Notes: generated by a model not told the origin, from the sequence alone. DNA of 64,000 nt from Sutterella megalosphaeroides (GCF_003609995.1 NZ_AP018786.1:124001-188000), one strand, 5' to 3'; positions 8,181 to 17,387 are shown, counted from the first letter of the stretch. A program made the numbers and translations.

Positions 8181-8942
8181 ATGACTCCCCACCGCTTCGA
8201 TGCCATTGCCGAGCGCCTGTCGCGCCAAACCCTCCTTGCCGAACTCGGCCGGGAAGGGATGGAACGCATCGCCGACGCCCGTTTTCTCGTCATCGGAGCG
8301 GGCGACCTCGGTTCGCCCGCTCTCACCTACCTCGCCGCTTCGGGCGGCTGTCGCATCACGGTCGCGGACCCCGATACGGTGTCCGTCACGAACCTTTCGC
8401 GCCAGCTCCTGCACGGCGAAGAAGCGCTCGGCGTCAATAAGGCGGAAAACGCCGCCCGGGTGCTTCCCCGCTACAACCCGGCCGTGGAGGTGACGCCGAT
8501 CGGCACCTACCTCGACGAAAAGACGCTCGCCGACGTGCTCGACACGGTCGACATCGTGCTCGACTGCTCGGACAACCTCGCCACGCGTCAGAGCGTGAAC
8601 CGTGCGGCCCTGAAGGCGCGCAAGCCGCTCGTTTTCGGCTCCGCCGTTCGCTTTTCGGGTCAGCTCTCGGTGTTCGACTTCCGCGACGAAGCGTCGCCCT
8701 GCTATCGGTGCCTCTTCGACGAGGACGATGCCGCGAACGACCAGAAGGCCTCCGCGCTCGGCGTCTTTTCGCCGCTCACCGGGCTGGTGGGCACCCTGCA
8801 GGCCGCCGAAGCGCTGCGCCTCGCGGCGGGCCTTCCCTCGCCCTGGGTCGGGAAGCTCCTGATGATCGACCTGCTCGCGGGCGAATTCGAAACCGTCCGC
8901 TGCCGCCGTCGCCGTTCGTGCCCCGTGTGCGGCGGTCACTGA
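8181..8942 (+). CDS. moeB: MoeB/HesA/ThiF-family adenylyltransferase
   Basis: The 253-residue protein is an E1-like enzyme. The nucleotide-binding loop (GAGDLGSPAL), the NLSRQLLH motif, DCSDN and a C-terminal zinc pair (CPVCGG, with CYRC earlier) are present. MoeB adenylates the C-terminus of the MoaD sulfur carrier for molybdopterin synthesis, while ThiF does the same for ThiS. The LGVFSPLTGLVGTLQA segment resembles MoeB more than ThiF, which has a conserved cysteine nearby. There is no fused rhodanese domain. It sits 24 bases after the protease gene and shares a terminator with the converging sppA. Assignment to MoeB over HesA is likely but not certain. Confidence 0.83.
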   Translation: MTPHRFDAIAERLSRQTLLAELGREGMERIADARFLVIGAGDLGSPALTYLAASGGCRITVADPDTVSVTNLSRQLLHGEEALGVNKAENAARVLPRYNPAVEVTPIGTYLDEKTLADVLDTVDIVLDCSDNLATRQSVNRAALKARKPLVFGSAVRFSGQLSVFDFRDEASPCYRCLFDEDDAANDQKASALGVFSPLTGLVGTLQAAEALRLAAGLPSPWVGKLLMIDLLAGEFETVRCRRRRSCPVCGGH

Positions 8943-8954
8943 CCGATCGGACTT

Positions 8955-8988
8955 AAAAAAAAGCCGGCCTTTCGGGGCCGGCTTTTTT
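8955..8988. terminator. Bidirectional intrinsic terminator between moeB and sppA
   Basis: A GC-rich stem (GCCGGCC with GGCCGGC) is flanked by an A-run on one side and a T-run on the other, so it can end transcripts in both directions. Confidence 0.88.
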
Positions 8989-9011
8989 GTTGCGGGCTGC
9001 TCGCGGCCCAC

Positions 9012-10838
9012 TCAGAGACTCACGCGCGCCTCGGGCGTCCAGACGATCGCCCGACCGGGCGAAGCGAGCACCCGGCGCTCCCAGGCGGAAAAGAGGCCGT
9101 CGGCGTACCGAAGCGCCTGAAACGCCTCCAGGGCGGGTGCCTGCGTGCGCACCGCATCGCCGAGAACGCCGTTCAGGACGGGCGCAAGCCACCGCCCCCA
9201 GCCCTCTTCGATCGGATCGAAGAGAAGGACGGCGGGATTTTCGCCGAGCCCCGCGCGTTCGGCGGCGATCAACACGGCGTCGTCGAGCGTGCCGAGCGCG
9301 TCGACCAAACCCAGGCGCTTCGCGTCTTCGCCGAGCCACACCCGGCCGCCCGCCGCGGCTTCGACCGCCTCGGGCGAGAGGTTGCGGCCGCGCGCCACGA
9401 TCGAACGGAAGTTCGCATAGACGCGATCGACCCCCGCCTGATAGAGCGCGCGCTCGGCCTTGTCGCGCGGACTCAGCACCGAGCCGAACTCCGCCGCGGG
9501 CCCCGTCGACCAGCCGCCCGCGCCGACGTCGAACTTCTCCAACAAGGGAGCGAAATTGGGCGCCAGAGCGAATACGCCGATCGAGCCCGTGAGCGTCAGC
9601 GGGTCCGCGACGACAACGTCGGCCGCGGCGCTCAGCCAGTAGCCGCCCGATGCGGCCGCATCCCCCATCGAGACGACGACGGGGAGACCCTTCTTGCGGA
9701 TCGCCTCGATCTTTTCGCGAATCTCTTCGGCGGCAAGCGCGTCGCCCCCGGGCGTGTTGATGCGAAGGACGATCGCCTTCGTTTCGGGAGCGGAAGCCGC
9801 TTCGTCGAGCAGCGCGATGAGTTCGCCCGCCACGATGCCGCCGACGGCGGGCTCGTTGGAGATTTCCCCTTCGGCCGTCACGAGCGCCACGTACGCATCC
9901 GCGGCGGGAAGCCCGGGCAGAACGGCGAGGTAGTCGCGGTAGTCGACGATCTGCAGATCGTCGGGGGTCGAGCCGAACTTCGCCGCGGCGTGTTCGACGA
10001 ACGCGTCGCGGGTCATGACGCCCGTGACGAGCCCCGCGTCTTTCAGGGCCCCCAGGGGGTCGGAAAGGGCCTTCCCGCGGCCCGAAACGAGTTGGTCGAT
10101 CCACGCGTTCACGACCCCCGTGCGGGCGCCGCGGGCCGATTCGATGTCGGTCGTCAGCCGCTGCCAGGCGGGCTCCAGGTACCCGCGCTGCGCTTCGAGG
10201 GCCTCTTCGGAGGGCGCCCCGAAGAGGAACGCTTCCGGAGCGCTCTTATAGACGCCCGCCTTATAGACATCGACCTCCACGGAGAGGCGCTTCAAAAATT
10301 CGCCCCAGTAGAGGCTTCGCCCCGTCAGGCCCTTCAACTCCACGGTCCCCATGGGGTGCACGTACACTTCGTCGGCATGCGCCGCCACGGCGTAGGCCCC
10401 TTGGGTAAAGGCACTCCCCCACGCCAGGACGGGCCGCCCCGTTTCGCGCTTGTAGTCGTCGATGGCCTTGCCGATCGCGCGGGCCGAAGCCAAACCGATC
10501 CCCGACAGATTTTCCAGATCGAGCACCACGCCCGCAATCGACGCGTCGTCTTTGGCGGCCGCAAGCGCCTCCGTCACGTCGAGCAGACGGGTCGAGCCGC
10601 GCTCGACGTCGAGCATCCGACGCACGTCCGCCACCGATCGGGGCGGCGTCGGAGCCGTCTCCGAGACCGTGCCGTCGAACGCGAGCACAAGCACCGTCCC
10701 CGGCGGAATGCCGCCCGCGGGGCGCGTCGCCATGTAGGCGAACGCCGCGAGCGCAATCAGAAGGACGAGAAAAAGAGCGTTGGCGCAAAAGCGTCGCATC
10801 GCGTCGACGCCCTGCCACAGTCGGGAAAAGAGGCGCAT
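9012..10838 (-). CDS. sppA: Signal peptide peptidase SppA, long form (S49 family)
   Basis: The 608-residue protein has an N-terminal membrane anchor (about residues 15-38) and two tandem S49 domains, as in the 67-kDa SppA class. The general-base lysine is in the GVYKSAPEAF segment of the first half. The nucleophilic serine is in SMGDAAASGGYW of the second half. SppA degrades cleaved signal peptides in the inner membrane. The ATG at 10838 is preceded by GAGGAG. The gene starts 11 bases after the stop of the HAD gene, so the two are probably one operon. Confidence 0.93.
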   Translation of the reverse strand: MRLFSRLWQGVDAMRRFCANALFLVLLIALAAFAYMATRPAGGIPPGTVLVLAFDGTVSETAPTPPRSVADVRRMLDVERGSTRLLDVTEALAAAKDDASIAGVVLDLENLSGIGLASARAIGKAIDDYKRETGRPVLAWGSAFTQGAYAVAAHADEVYVHPMGTVELKGLTGRSLYWGEFLKRLSVEVDVYKAGVYKSAPEAFLFGAPSEEALEAQRGYLEPAWQRLTTDIESARGARTGVVNAWIDQLVSGRGKALSDPLGALKDAGLVTGVMTRDAFVEHAAAKFGSTPDDLQIVDYRDYLAVLPGLPAADAYVALVTAEGEISNEPAVGGIVAGELIALLDEAASAPETKAIVLRINTPGGDALAAEEIREKIEAIRKKGLPVVVSMGDAAASGGYWLSAAADVVVADPLTLTGSIGVFALAPNFAPLLEKFDVGAGGWSTGPAAEFGSVLSPRDKAERALYQAGVDRVYANFRSIVARGRNLSPEAVEAAAGGRVWLGEDAKRLGLVDALGTLDDAVLIAAERAGLGENPAVLLFDPIEEGWGRWLAPVLNGVLGDAVRTQAPALEAFQALRYADGLFSAWERRVLASPGRAIVWTPEARVSL

Positions 10839-10849
10839 GGGTCGACTCC

Positions 10850-11650
10850 TCACACGAGTTCGCGGCGCTCACGGCGCCCCTGCGACGCGTTCCGCGTACC
10901 GAAAAGCTTCGGCAGCTCGCGCACGTGCCCGACGACGTGATCGACGTACGGATAGGCTTTTCGCCACGGGAGCTTTCCGGCCGCCCGTCTATAGCCCGTA
11001 CACCACACGGTCGTAAGCCCCGCGCGGGCGGCTGCTTTGAGATTCATGGGGCTGTCGTCGACGAACACCGTCTCGCGGGGCGAGACGCCGAAGCGCGCGC
11101 ACGCGGCGACGAACATCGACGCATTGGGTTTCGGCCGCCAGTCGCCGAAAAGCCGCATCTCGGTACTCGTCACTTCGGCGTCGAAAAAGTCCGACATCCC
11201 CATCGCCTTGAGGACCGCGTCCGCGTAGTTGCGCGGCCCGTTCGTAAAGACCACTTTGCGTCCCGGGAGCTTCTGGAGGGCCTGCTTCGGATCGCCCTCG
11301 CAGGAGACGTAGGGGGCGAAATCGAAATCGTGCGTGGCGGGCAGAAACTCCCGAGGATCGACGCCGTGGTTCTGCCACATGCCGAGGAAGGTCGACCCGT
11401 ACTCTTCCCAGTACTGCGTGCGAAGCGCTTCGGCCTGCGCTTCCGGGAGCCCGAGCCGCTCCATGATGAAGGCGTTCATCCGGAGGTGAATCGCGTGCAA
11501 AAGTCCGCGCGACGAGCCGAGCACCGTGTCGTCGAGGTCAAGGAGCCAGAGCTTCGGTCGGAAGGGTTCGGGGGCCGCGGCGCGGCGCTTCACGCGGCCG
11601 AGGCGGGCGGAGCGAACGGGGTCGTCCTCAAGAAGGGCGTCGTCTTTCAT
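10850..11650 (-). CDS. Pyrimidine 5'-nucleotidase-type HAD hydrolase
   Basis: All four HAD motifs are present in this 266-residue protein. They are DLDDT with the nucleophile and acid aspartates, VFTNG, the lysine of WRPKPN, and VFVDDSPMN. The cap and the GRDNYAD-like region (here PRNYADAVLKAMG) resemble the pyrimidine 5'-nucleotidase subfamily, which removes phosphate from UMP or CMP. The exact substrate is inferred. The first 30 residues are charged and precede the fold. A GGAG ribosome site lies upstream of the ATG. It lies between dksA and sppA on the same strand. Confidence 0.85.
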   Translation of the reverse strand: MKDDALLEDDPVRSARLGRVKRRAAAPEPFRPKLWLLDLDDTVLGSSRGLLHAIHLRMNAFIMERLGLPEAQAEALRTQYWEEYGSTFLGMWQNHGVDPREFLPATHDFDFAPYVSCEGDPKQALQKLPGRKVVFTNGPRNYADAVLKAMGMSDFFDAEVTSTEMRLFGDWRPKPNASMFVAACARFGVSPRETVFVDDSPMNLKAAARAGLTTVWCTGYRRAAGKLPWRKAYPYVDHVVGHVRELPKLFGTRNASQGRRERRELV

Positions 11651-11665
11651 GAATAACAGTCTCCG

Positions 11666-11715
11666 AAAAGCAAAACGGCACGGCCGAAGCTCGCGCGAGC
11701 ATGCGGTCGTGCCGT
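11666..11715 (-). terminator. Intrinsic terminator after dksA
   Basis: Read on the minus strand, an imperfect 12-bp stem (ACGGCACGACCG with CGGCCGTGCCGT) is followed by TTTGCTTTT. Confidence 0.75.
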
Positions 11716-11749
11716 CATTGGTCTCTGGCAGGTCGGCCCCGAAAGCGGA

Positions 11750-12169
11750 TCAGTCGCCGTACATCTTCTGCTTGAGTTCGCGGCGCTGCTGCGCTTCAAG
11801 CGACAGGGTGGCGGTCGGACGGGCCATGAGGCGCGCCACGCCGATCGGGTCGCCCGTCTCTTCGCAGTAGCCGTAGTCGCCGTTCTCGATGCGCTGGAGA
11901 GCCGCCTGAACCTTCTTCAGAAGCTTGCGTTCGCGATCGCGCGTGCGCAGCTCGAGCGCGTGTTCTTCTTCGATCGTGGCGCGGTCCGCGGGATCGGGAA
12001 CCACGTTCGTTTCACGAAGGTTCACCGTCGTCTGACCCGCGTTGGCCCGAAGTTCGGCCTCCATGTCGAGGAGCCGCTGACGGAAGAAAGCGAGTTGACG
12101 CTCGTCCATGTAGTCGTCGTCGGACATCTGGAGGATTTCTTCCGCCGTAAGTAGTTTCTTCCCGCCCAT
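11750..12169 (-). CDS. dksA: RNA polymerase-binding transcription factor DksA
   Basis: The 139-residue protein is a DksA/TraR family member. The N-terminal coiled coil carries the tip motif DPADRAT, whose aspartates reach into the polymerase secondary channel. DksA works with ppGpp to repress rRNA promoters and activate amino-acid genes. In the C-terminal globular domain only one of the four zinc cysteines of E. coli DksA is kept. The segment reads GYCEETGDPIG and the second pair reads TLSLEAQ. From family knowledge this zinc-less form is common in alpha- and betaproteobacteria. A TATAAA -10 lies upstream. The neighbouring CobW GTPase gene is a recurring partner. Confidence 0.95.
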   Translation of the reverse strand: MGGKKLLTAEEILQMSDDDYMDERQLAFFRQRLLDMEAELRANAGQTTVNLRETNVVPDPADRATIEEEHALELRTRDRERKLLKKVQAALQRIENGDYGYCEETGDPIGVARLMARPTATLSLEAQQRRELKQKMYGD

Positions 12170-12295
12170 TTCTGTTCCTAGCCGAAAATTCGTGAAGGTT
12201 GAAAGTCAATCGGCGGATTTCTCGGAATCCGCACGATCGCATCGTGCCCTGCGGCCCTCGAAGGGCGCAAAGCTTTTGAAAAAAATCAAACAGGC

Positions 12296-12324
12296 TTTAT
12301 ACAGGAAATCGTCCCCGCGTTCCA
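12296..12324 (-). promoter_or_regulatory. Candidate promoter of dksA
   Basis: On the minus strand a TATAAA -10 (12301 down to 12296) lies 17 bases from a weak TGGAAC -35. It would give a leader of about 120 bases before dksA. Confidence 0.4.
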
Positions 12325-12370
12325 TAGAGCGAAGGGATTTTTCTTGTCGTTTTGTTAGGATCCTTCAAAA

Positions 12371-12406
12371 GCTTTCGTCGGGGCCGACCGCTCGTCCGCC
12401 CCGACG
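12371..12406 (-). terminator. Hairpin, possible terminator after the CobW gene
   Basis: A perfect 9-bp inverted repeat (CGTCGGGGC with GCCCCGACG) lies just past the CobW stop. The following T-run on the minus strand is short and interrupted (AAAGCTTTTG), so termination is uncertain. Confidence 0.45.
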
Positions 12407-12414
12407 AATCGCAC

Positions 12415-13407
12415 TCAGACGAGGCAGGTTTGCAGGCCGCGGCGAATCGCTTCTTCGGGGAGATTGCGCCCGATGAAGACGAGACGGGAAGTCGGCTTGC
12501 GATCGCCCCAGGGGCCGAGCACGTCGGAGACGGCGAGCATGTGCACGCCCTGAACGACCACGCGGTTGGGCGAACCCTGAAGGTTGAGTACGCCCTTGTA
12601 GCGGAGCAGATCCTCGCCGTAGACGCTCGTGAGCGACATGAAATAGCGCTCGAGCTTCATCGGATCGAACGCGCGGTCCGTGTCGAAGACGAAGCTGTGG
12701 ATGTCGTCGTCGTGATGGTGGTGATGGCCTTCGTTGAAGAAGGTCGGATCGACGTCGAGCACGTCGTTCATGTTGAAGCCCGAAATGTCGAGCACTTCTT
12801 CGACGGGGCACTTCCCCATGTCGACGCGGCGGATCGGCGCGCGGGCGTTCATCTGACGCAGACGCGCTTCGAGCGCGCTCGCTTCTTCCTCCGTCACGAG
12901 GTCGCACTTGGAGAGGAGAATCCGGTCAGCGAACCCGACCTGATCGCGCGCGGGCGCTTCCGCGTCGAGCGTGGCCGAACCGTGCTTCGCGTCGACGACC
13001 GTCACCACGCCGTCGAGACGGAAATAGGGCGCCACCGCGTCGTCCATGAAGAAGGTCTGTGCGACGGGACCGGGATTCGCCACGCCGGTCGTTTCGATGA
13101 CGACGTAGTCGAACGCGATTTCACCGCGATCCCGCTTGTGGCGAAGATCGGTGAGCACGCGCGAGAGGTCGCCGCGGATCGTGCAACACACGCACCCGTT
13201 GTTCATCGAGACGATCTGCTCCTTGTCCGACTGAACGATCAGTTCGTTGTCGATGTTCTCGGGCCCGAATTCGTTTTCGATGATCGCAATTCGATGCTTG
13301 TGATCTTCCGTCAGAATGCGATTGAGGAGCGTCGTCTTGCCCGCCCCGAGAAAGCCCGTGAGAATCGTGACCGGAATGTCCGGTTCCTGCATTTCTTCAA
13401 CCTGCAT
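12415..13407 (-). CDS. CobW/COG0523-family metal-chaperone GTPase
   Basis: The 330-residue protein has a P-loop (GFLGAGKTT), the family metal-binding CxCC motif (GCVCC), an ETTGVANP switch and a SKCDLV guanine-specificity motif. A CobW C-terminal domain follows. A run of histidines and aspartates (HHHHHDDD) near residue 215 is a probable metal-gathering loop. Family members insert or deliver zinc or cobalt. The substrate here is inferred, and zinc is favoured because relatives near dksA are often zinc-linked. The ATG at 13407 has a GGAGGT ribosome site. rlmI lies 20 bases upstream and is likely co-transcribed. Confidence 0.87.
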   Translation of the reverse strand: MQVEEMQEPDIPVTILTGFLGAGKTTLLNRILTEDHKHRIAIIENEFGPENIDNELIVQSDKEQIVSMNNGCVCCTIRGDLSRVLTDLRHKRDRGEIAFDYVVIETTGVANPGPVAQTFFMDDAVAPYFRLDGVVTVVDAKHGSATLDAEAPARDQVGFADRILLSKCDLVTEEEASALEARLRQMNARAPIRRVDMGKCPVEEVLDISGFNMNDVLDVDPTFFNEGHHHHHDDDIHSFVFDTDRAFDPMKLERYFMSLTSVYGEDLLRYKGVLNLQGSPNRVVVQGVHMLAVSDVLGPWGDRKPTSRLVFIGRNLPEEAIRRGLQTCLV

Positions 13408-13427
13408 CGTCGATACCTCCGTTCGAA

Positions 13428-14636
13428 TCAGGGACGGACCAAGAGGTCGAGCCCCTTCAGATATTCCCCTTCCGGATACGTCATGAGGAGCGGATGATCC
13501 GCCCCGCCGCCGAAGCGCCCGACCGCCCAGGCGTTGACGCCGGCGTCGAACACGGCGCCCGCCACGATCTTCTGGAAAAGATCGACGTCGATGGCACCCG
13601 AACACGAGAACGTGAAGAGCCGGCCTCCGGGAGCGAGCAGGCGCAGACCGTTCAGATTGATGTCCTTGTAGGCGCGGGCGGCACGGTCGACATGATAGTG
13701 ACTCGAGGCGAACTTCGGCGGGTCGAGGATCACGAGGTCGAACGTTTCGCCCTTGTCGCGCAGCTCGCGCAGGAACGCGAAGACGTCGGCGCAGACGAAC
13801 TTCGCCTTTGCTTCGTCGAAGCCGTTGCGCTTCACGTTTTCGGCGGCCATGTCGAGCGCGTCCTGCGAGGAGTCGACGGAGACGACTTCGTCCGCACCGC
13901 CCTTCAAAAGCGCGAGCGAGAAGCCGCCCGTGTAGCAGAAGCAGTTGAGCGCGCGAAGGCCGCGCCCGTGCGTGCGGCGGAATTCTTCCGCAACCCGCTG
14001 CGCCGTCAGGCGGCTTTCGCGCTGGTCGACGTAAAAGCCCGTCTTGTGCCCGATGCGAACGTCGACGCCGTAGCGAACGCCGTCTTCTTCGACTTCGATC
14101 ACGGCCGGGGGCTCTTCGCCGCGGAGATTTTCCATGCGCACTTCAAGCCCTTCGCGACGACGCGTGGCGGCGTCCGAACGGTCGAACACGCCGCGCGCGC
14201 CCGTCACCTTCATCAGAAGGTCCGCGAGGAGTTCGCGGTGGCGTTCGACGCCCGCCGACTGGAACTGCGTGACGAGGAAGTCGCCGTACCGGTCCACGAT
14301 GAGACCGGGCAGGCCGTCGGCTTCGCCGAAAACGAGACGCAGGGCGCTCGCTCGGGCGCGAAGCGGTTCGCGGGCTTCGACGGCGTCGCGAATGCGCTGC
14401 TCGAACCAGGCCGCGTCGATCACATCCTCTTCGCGGAAGGACCAGCAGCGGGCGCGCAGGGTCGAAGCGGGCGAAAAGGCCGCCCACGCAAGAAAGCGTC
14501 CGTCGTGCCCGCGCACGCACACCGTTTCGCCCGATTCGGGCCGCCCGGTGAGGCGCATCACGGCCGTGTCGTAGACCCAGGGGTGACGACGAAGGAGGGA
14601 TTTTTCCTTCCCCTTCTTCAGAATGAGATCAATCAT
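13428..14636 (-). CDS. rlmI: 23S rRNA m5C methyltransferase of the RlmI class
   Basis: The 402-residue protein has an N-terminal PUA-like part (KSLLRRHPWVYD) and a C-terminal Rossmann methyltransferase. The SAM site follows the NCFCYTGGFSLA motif, and the LDPPKFA motif is present. E. coli RlmI makes m5C1962 in 23S rRNA; this family also includes less defined paralogues. I chose the ATG at 14636 over a TTG five codons upstream. It probably forms a unit with the CobW gene downstream. Confidence 0.85.
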   Translation of the reverse strand: MIDLILKKGKEKSLLRRHPWVYDTAVMRLTGRPESGETVCVRGHDGRFLAWAAFSPASTLRARCWSFREEDVIDAAWFEQRIRDAVEAREPLRARASALRLVFGEADGLPGLIVDRYGDFLVTQFQSAGVERHRELLADLLMKVTGARGVFDRSDAATRRREGLEVRMENLRGEEPPAVIEVEEDGVRYGVDVRIGHKTGFYVDQRESRLTAQRVAEEFRRTHGRGLRALNCFCYTGGFSLALLKGGADEVVSVDSSQDALDMAAENVKRNGFDEAKAKFVCADVFAFLRELRDKGETFDLVILDPPKFASSHYHVDRAARAYKDINLNGLRLLAPGGRLFTFSCSGAIDVDLFQKIVAGAVFDAGVNAWAVGRFGGGADHPLLMTYPEGEYLKGLDLLVRP

Positions 14637-14746
14637 GTTCGTGTGTTCCAATGGGGATGCCGCGTGCGGAAAGCCGCGCGGGCGCCCCGAAAAAATCGAT
14701 GCTCCATCCTACTACAGGGACGAAACGAAACCGGAAAACCGACCGC

Positions 14747-15595
14747 TCACGCGGTCATGTCGAGGTTGCCCTCGAAAACGAGCTCGGCCGGCCCCGTGAG
14801 AAGAAGCGACGCGTCGTCGCTCGGCCACTCGACGCGAAGAAGCCCGCCGGGCGTTTCGACGTCGACCCGCCGATCGAGAAGCCCCGACCGAATGCCGGCC
14901 GCCACGGAAGCGGCCGCCCCCGTGCCGCAGGCGGGCGTCTCGCCCGCGCCGCGCTCCCAGACGCGAAAGCGAACGTGCGCGCGGTCGACGATCTCGACGA
15001 ATTCGACGTTGACGCCCTGCGGAAAGGCGGCGTGCGTCTCGATTCGCGGCCCGAGCGTCGTTACGGGCGCTTCCCGCACCGCGTCGCAAAAGATCACGGC
15101 ATGGGGATTTCCGATGGATACGGGAATGAAGTCGACGCTCTCCGAGGGAAGCGCCAGCCGATGAACTTCGGCCTCCGCGCGACGCCCGATCGCTTCGCCC
15201 TCGGGTACGAAGGGAAGCGCTTCGGGACGAAAGTCGGGCTTTCCGACGGCGGCCCGAAGCCCGAGCGCCGTTTTTTGCACCTCGACCGTGCCCTTTCGGG
15301 TTTCGAGACGGGCCGTGCCCGCCTCTTCGGTAAGACCGAGATCGAGGAGGAGCTTTCCGAGGCAGCGCGATCCGTTGCCGCAGTGCTCGACCTCGCCCCC
15401 GTCGGGATTGAAAATGCGATAGACGCAGTCGCCTCCCGCGCGCGGGGGTTCCGCAACCAGCACCTGATCGCACCCGACGCCGAGGCGCCGGTCCGCGAGA
15501 AAGCGGATGTCGTCCGCATCCAGTCCGCAGGGGCCTTCGAGCGAAAGCACGACGACGAAGTCGTTCCCCGCTCCGTGCATTTTCCAAAACTTCAC
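14747..15595 (-). CDS. dapF: Diaminopimelate epimerase DapF
   Basis: The 282-residue enzyme has both catalytic cysteines: one in GNGSRCLGK and one in PACGTGAAAS. The N-terminal KMHGAGNDFVV motif is intact. DapF converts LL- to meso-diaminopimelate for lysine and peptidoglycan synthesis. The start is taken as the GTG at 15595 because a GGGAGG site lies seven bases upstream and the family begins at this point. The cluster dapF-lpxL-lpxL beside metK is a familiar betaproteobacterial arrangement. Confidence 0.95.
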   Translation of the reverse strand: MKFWKMHGAGNDFVVVLSLEGPCGLDADDIRFLADRRLGVGCDQVLVAEPPRAGGDCVYRIFNPDGGEVEHCGNGSRCLGKLLLDLGLTEEAGTARLETRKGTVEVQKTALGLRAAVGKPDFRPEALPFVPEGEAIGRRAEAEVHRLALPSESVDFIPVSIGNPHAVIFCDAVREAPVTTLGPRIETHAAFPQGVNVEFVEIVDRAHVRFRVWERGAGETPACGTGAAASVAAGIRSGLLDRRVDVETPGGLLRVEWPSDDASLLLTGPAELVFEGNLDMTA

Positions 15596-15617
15596 GTGCT
15601 TTCCTCCCAACGAGCGT

Positions 15618-16496
15618 TCAGTACACCGACGCCTCGCCCTCGGGGCGCGTCTTGAAGCGGCGGTGCACCCACAGGTACTGATCGGGCTGCTTTCTCACCC
15701 ACGCTTCGAGTTCGCGGTTGATGCGCAGCGTGTCCGCTTCGGGGTCGTCGGTCGGGAAATTTACCAGGGGCGGCGAAATCGTCACGGCGTAGCCCGTCTC
15801 CGTCATCGTGGCGATGCACCAGAGGACCTTGGCGCGCGTCAAGCGCGCCAGACGGGACACCATCGGCAGGGTCGCCGCTTCGACCCCGAAAAACGGAACG
15901 AAAATCGAATTGCGGCGCCCGTGGTCCATGTCGGGGAGGTAATAGAAGGGAAGCCCATCCTTCATCGCCCGAAGCACGGGACGCAGGTCGCTCGAGTTGC
16001 TCTTTGCGACGAGCACCGGGTCCGAGAAGCGCTTGCGCCCCTCGAGCATGGCCTTGTCCCAAACGGGATTGCTCTGCGGCTGATAGAGCGACACGCCGCG
16101 CACGTAGGTGTTGAGCGCGATCCCCGCCGCGTCGAGCCCCGCAAAGTGCGGAGCGACCACGATCACGGGACGGTTCTTCTCGTCGAGCAAGTGCTCGAGC
16201 CCTTCGAACTTCACGAACTCCCGCACCTCTTCGCGGCTTCCGACCCAGAGCGTGCCGTGGTCGATCGCCGCACGACCGAGACGCACGTAGATGCGTTCGG
16301 CGAGTTCGACGCGCTCTTCCTCGCTCAGCTCCGGAAAGCAAAGCCGAAGGTTCGTAAGCGTCACGTGACGACGCTTGGGAACGGCGTACCAAAGAATCCG
16401 TGCGGCCAACCGTGCCAGACGGGTTCGATTCTTCATGGAAAGCCCGTGCATGGCGCGAATGAGCGCCACCCACAAACGGGCGAAAGCATTGTTCAT
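15618..16496 (-). CDS. Lipid A biosynthesis lauroyl/myristoyl acyltransferase (LpxL/LpxM family, copy 1)
   Basis: This 292-residue protein belongs to the late lipid A acyltransferases. The HX4D catalytic motif reads HFAGLD, and the RRFKTRPEG end is typical. An N-terminal hydrophobic stretch anchors it to the inner membrane. Such enzymes add a secondary acyl chain to Kdo-lipid A. It sits between dapF and a second family member, so the pair may add the two secondary chains. Which copy acts first cannot be told from the sequence. Confidence 0.9.
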   Translation of the reverse strand: MNNAFARLWVALIRAMHGLSMKNRTRLARLAARILWYAVPKRRHVTLTNLRLCFPELSEEERVELAERIYVRLGRAAIDHGTLWVGSREEVREFVKFEGLEHLLDEKNRPVIVVAPHFAGLDAAGIALNTYVRGVSLYQPQSNPVWDKAMLEGRKRFSDPVLVAKSNSSDLRPVLRAMKDGLPFYYLPDMDHGRRNSIFVPFFGVEAATLPMVSRLARLTRAKVLWCIATMTETGYAVTISPPLVNFPTDDPEADTLRINRELEAWVRKQPDQYLWVHRRFKTRPEGEASVY

Positions 16497-16517
16497 GGCG
16501 TTGTTCCTTGCCGCTCG

Positions 16518-17387
16518 TCACCGCGCGTCGCCCGGAGGCGGCAGGGCGCCGCGGGGCACCTTGTAGCGGTTGTAGCTCCAGGCGTATTGCTCGGGAAGGC
16601 GTCGGACGATCTCCTCGATCCGACGGTTCATGAGGCGGGCGTCCTCGCGGGGGTCGCCGCTCAGAGGTTCGGTCCACTCCTCGGCTTCGAGGCGCCAGCC
16701 GTCGCCCGTGCGCACGCCCCAGGCGAAAATGCGCACGGCGTCGAACTGTCGGGCCACTTTGACGGGCAGCGTCATCGTGTAGGCGGGACGACCGAAAAAG
16801 TCGGCCCACACCCCTTCGCCCTGCGACGGGACCTGGTCGGGCAAAGCGCCGAACGTGTGGCCGAGTCGCAGATTGCGGATGACGCGCTTGACGCCCGCGA
16901 GGTTCGTGGGCACGGCTTCGATCCCGGGCGCCTGTCGGGCTTCCCCCACGATGCGGCGAAGCACCTCTTTTTTCGGCGGCCGGTAGAGGATCGTGATGTT
17001 GCGCTTCGTTTCCGCGAAAAACCGATGCGCGAGCCAAACGGGCAGCACCTCGAAGCAGCCGACGTGCGGCGTCATGAAAACGACGGGACGATCCCCGCGC
17101 ATGGCGCGGCCGATAAGCGCTTCGGCCTCTTCGGTCGCTTCGACGCGCTTGACGACGTCGGCCGCGGGCCGATACCAAACCCAGAGGCTTTCCATCGCCT
17201 GGCGACCCGCATTGCGTCCGACCTTGGAAAAAAGCGCCGGGTCGTCGTACCCGGCGTGTCGGAGGTTTTCGCGCGTACGCCTCCGATACCCCGGCGAGCA
17301 CCAGAAGGTAAGTTCGCCGATGCCGGCCCCCAACGTTTGCAACACGCGCAACGGCAGGCGGGCGACGAGCTTCAGGAGCACCTGCAT
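16518..17387 (-). CDS. Lipid A biosynthesis acyltransferase (LpxL/LpxM family, copy 2)
   Basis: The 289-residue protein has the HX4E motif (HVGCFE) of LpxL-type acyltransferases and the ALPDQVPSQGEGVW segment near the middle. Copy 1 has Asp at the acid position, so the two are diverged paralogues and not a recent duplication. An AGAGG ribosome site precedes the ATG. It is the first gene of the minus-strand lpxL-lpxL-dapF run and faces away from metK. Confidence 0.9.
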   Translation of the reverse strand: MQVLLKLVARLPLRVLQTLGAGIGELTFWCSPGYRRRTRENLRHAGYDDPALFSKVGRNAGRQAMESLWVWYRPAADVVKRVEATEEAEALIGRAMRGDRPVVFMTPHVGCFEVLPVWLAHRFFAETKRNITILYRPPKKEVLRRIVGEARQAPGIEAVPTNLAGVKRVIRNLRLGHTFGALPDQVPSQGEGVWADFFGRPAYTMTLPVKVARQFDAVRIFAWGVRTGDGWRLEAEEWTEPLSGDPREDARLMNRRIEEIVRRLPEQYAWSYNRYKVPRGALPPPGDAR

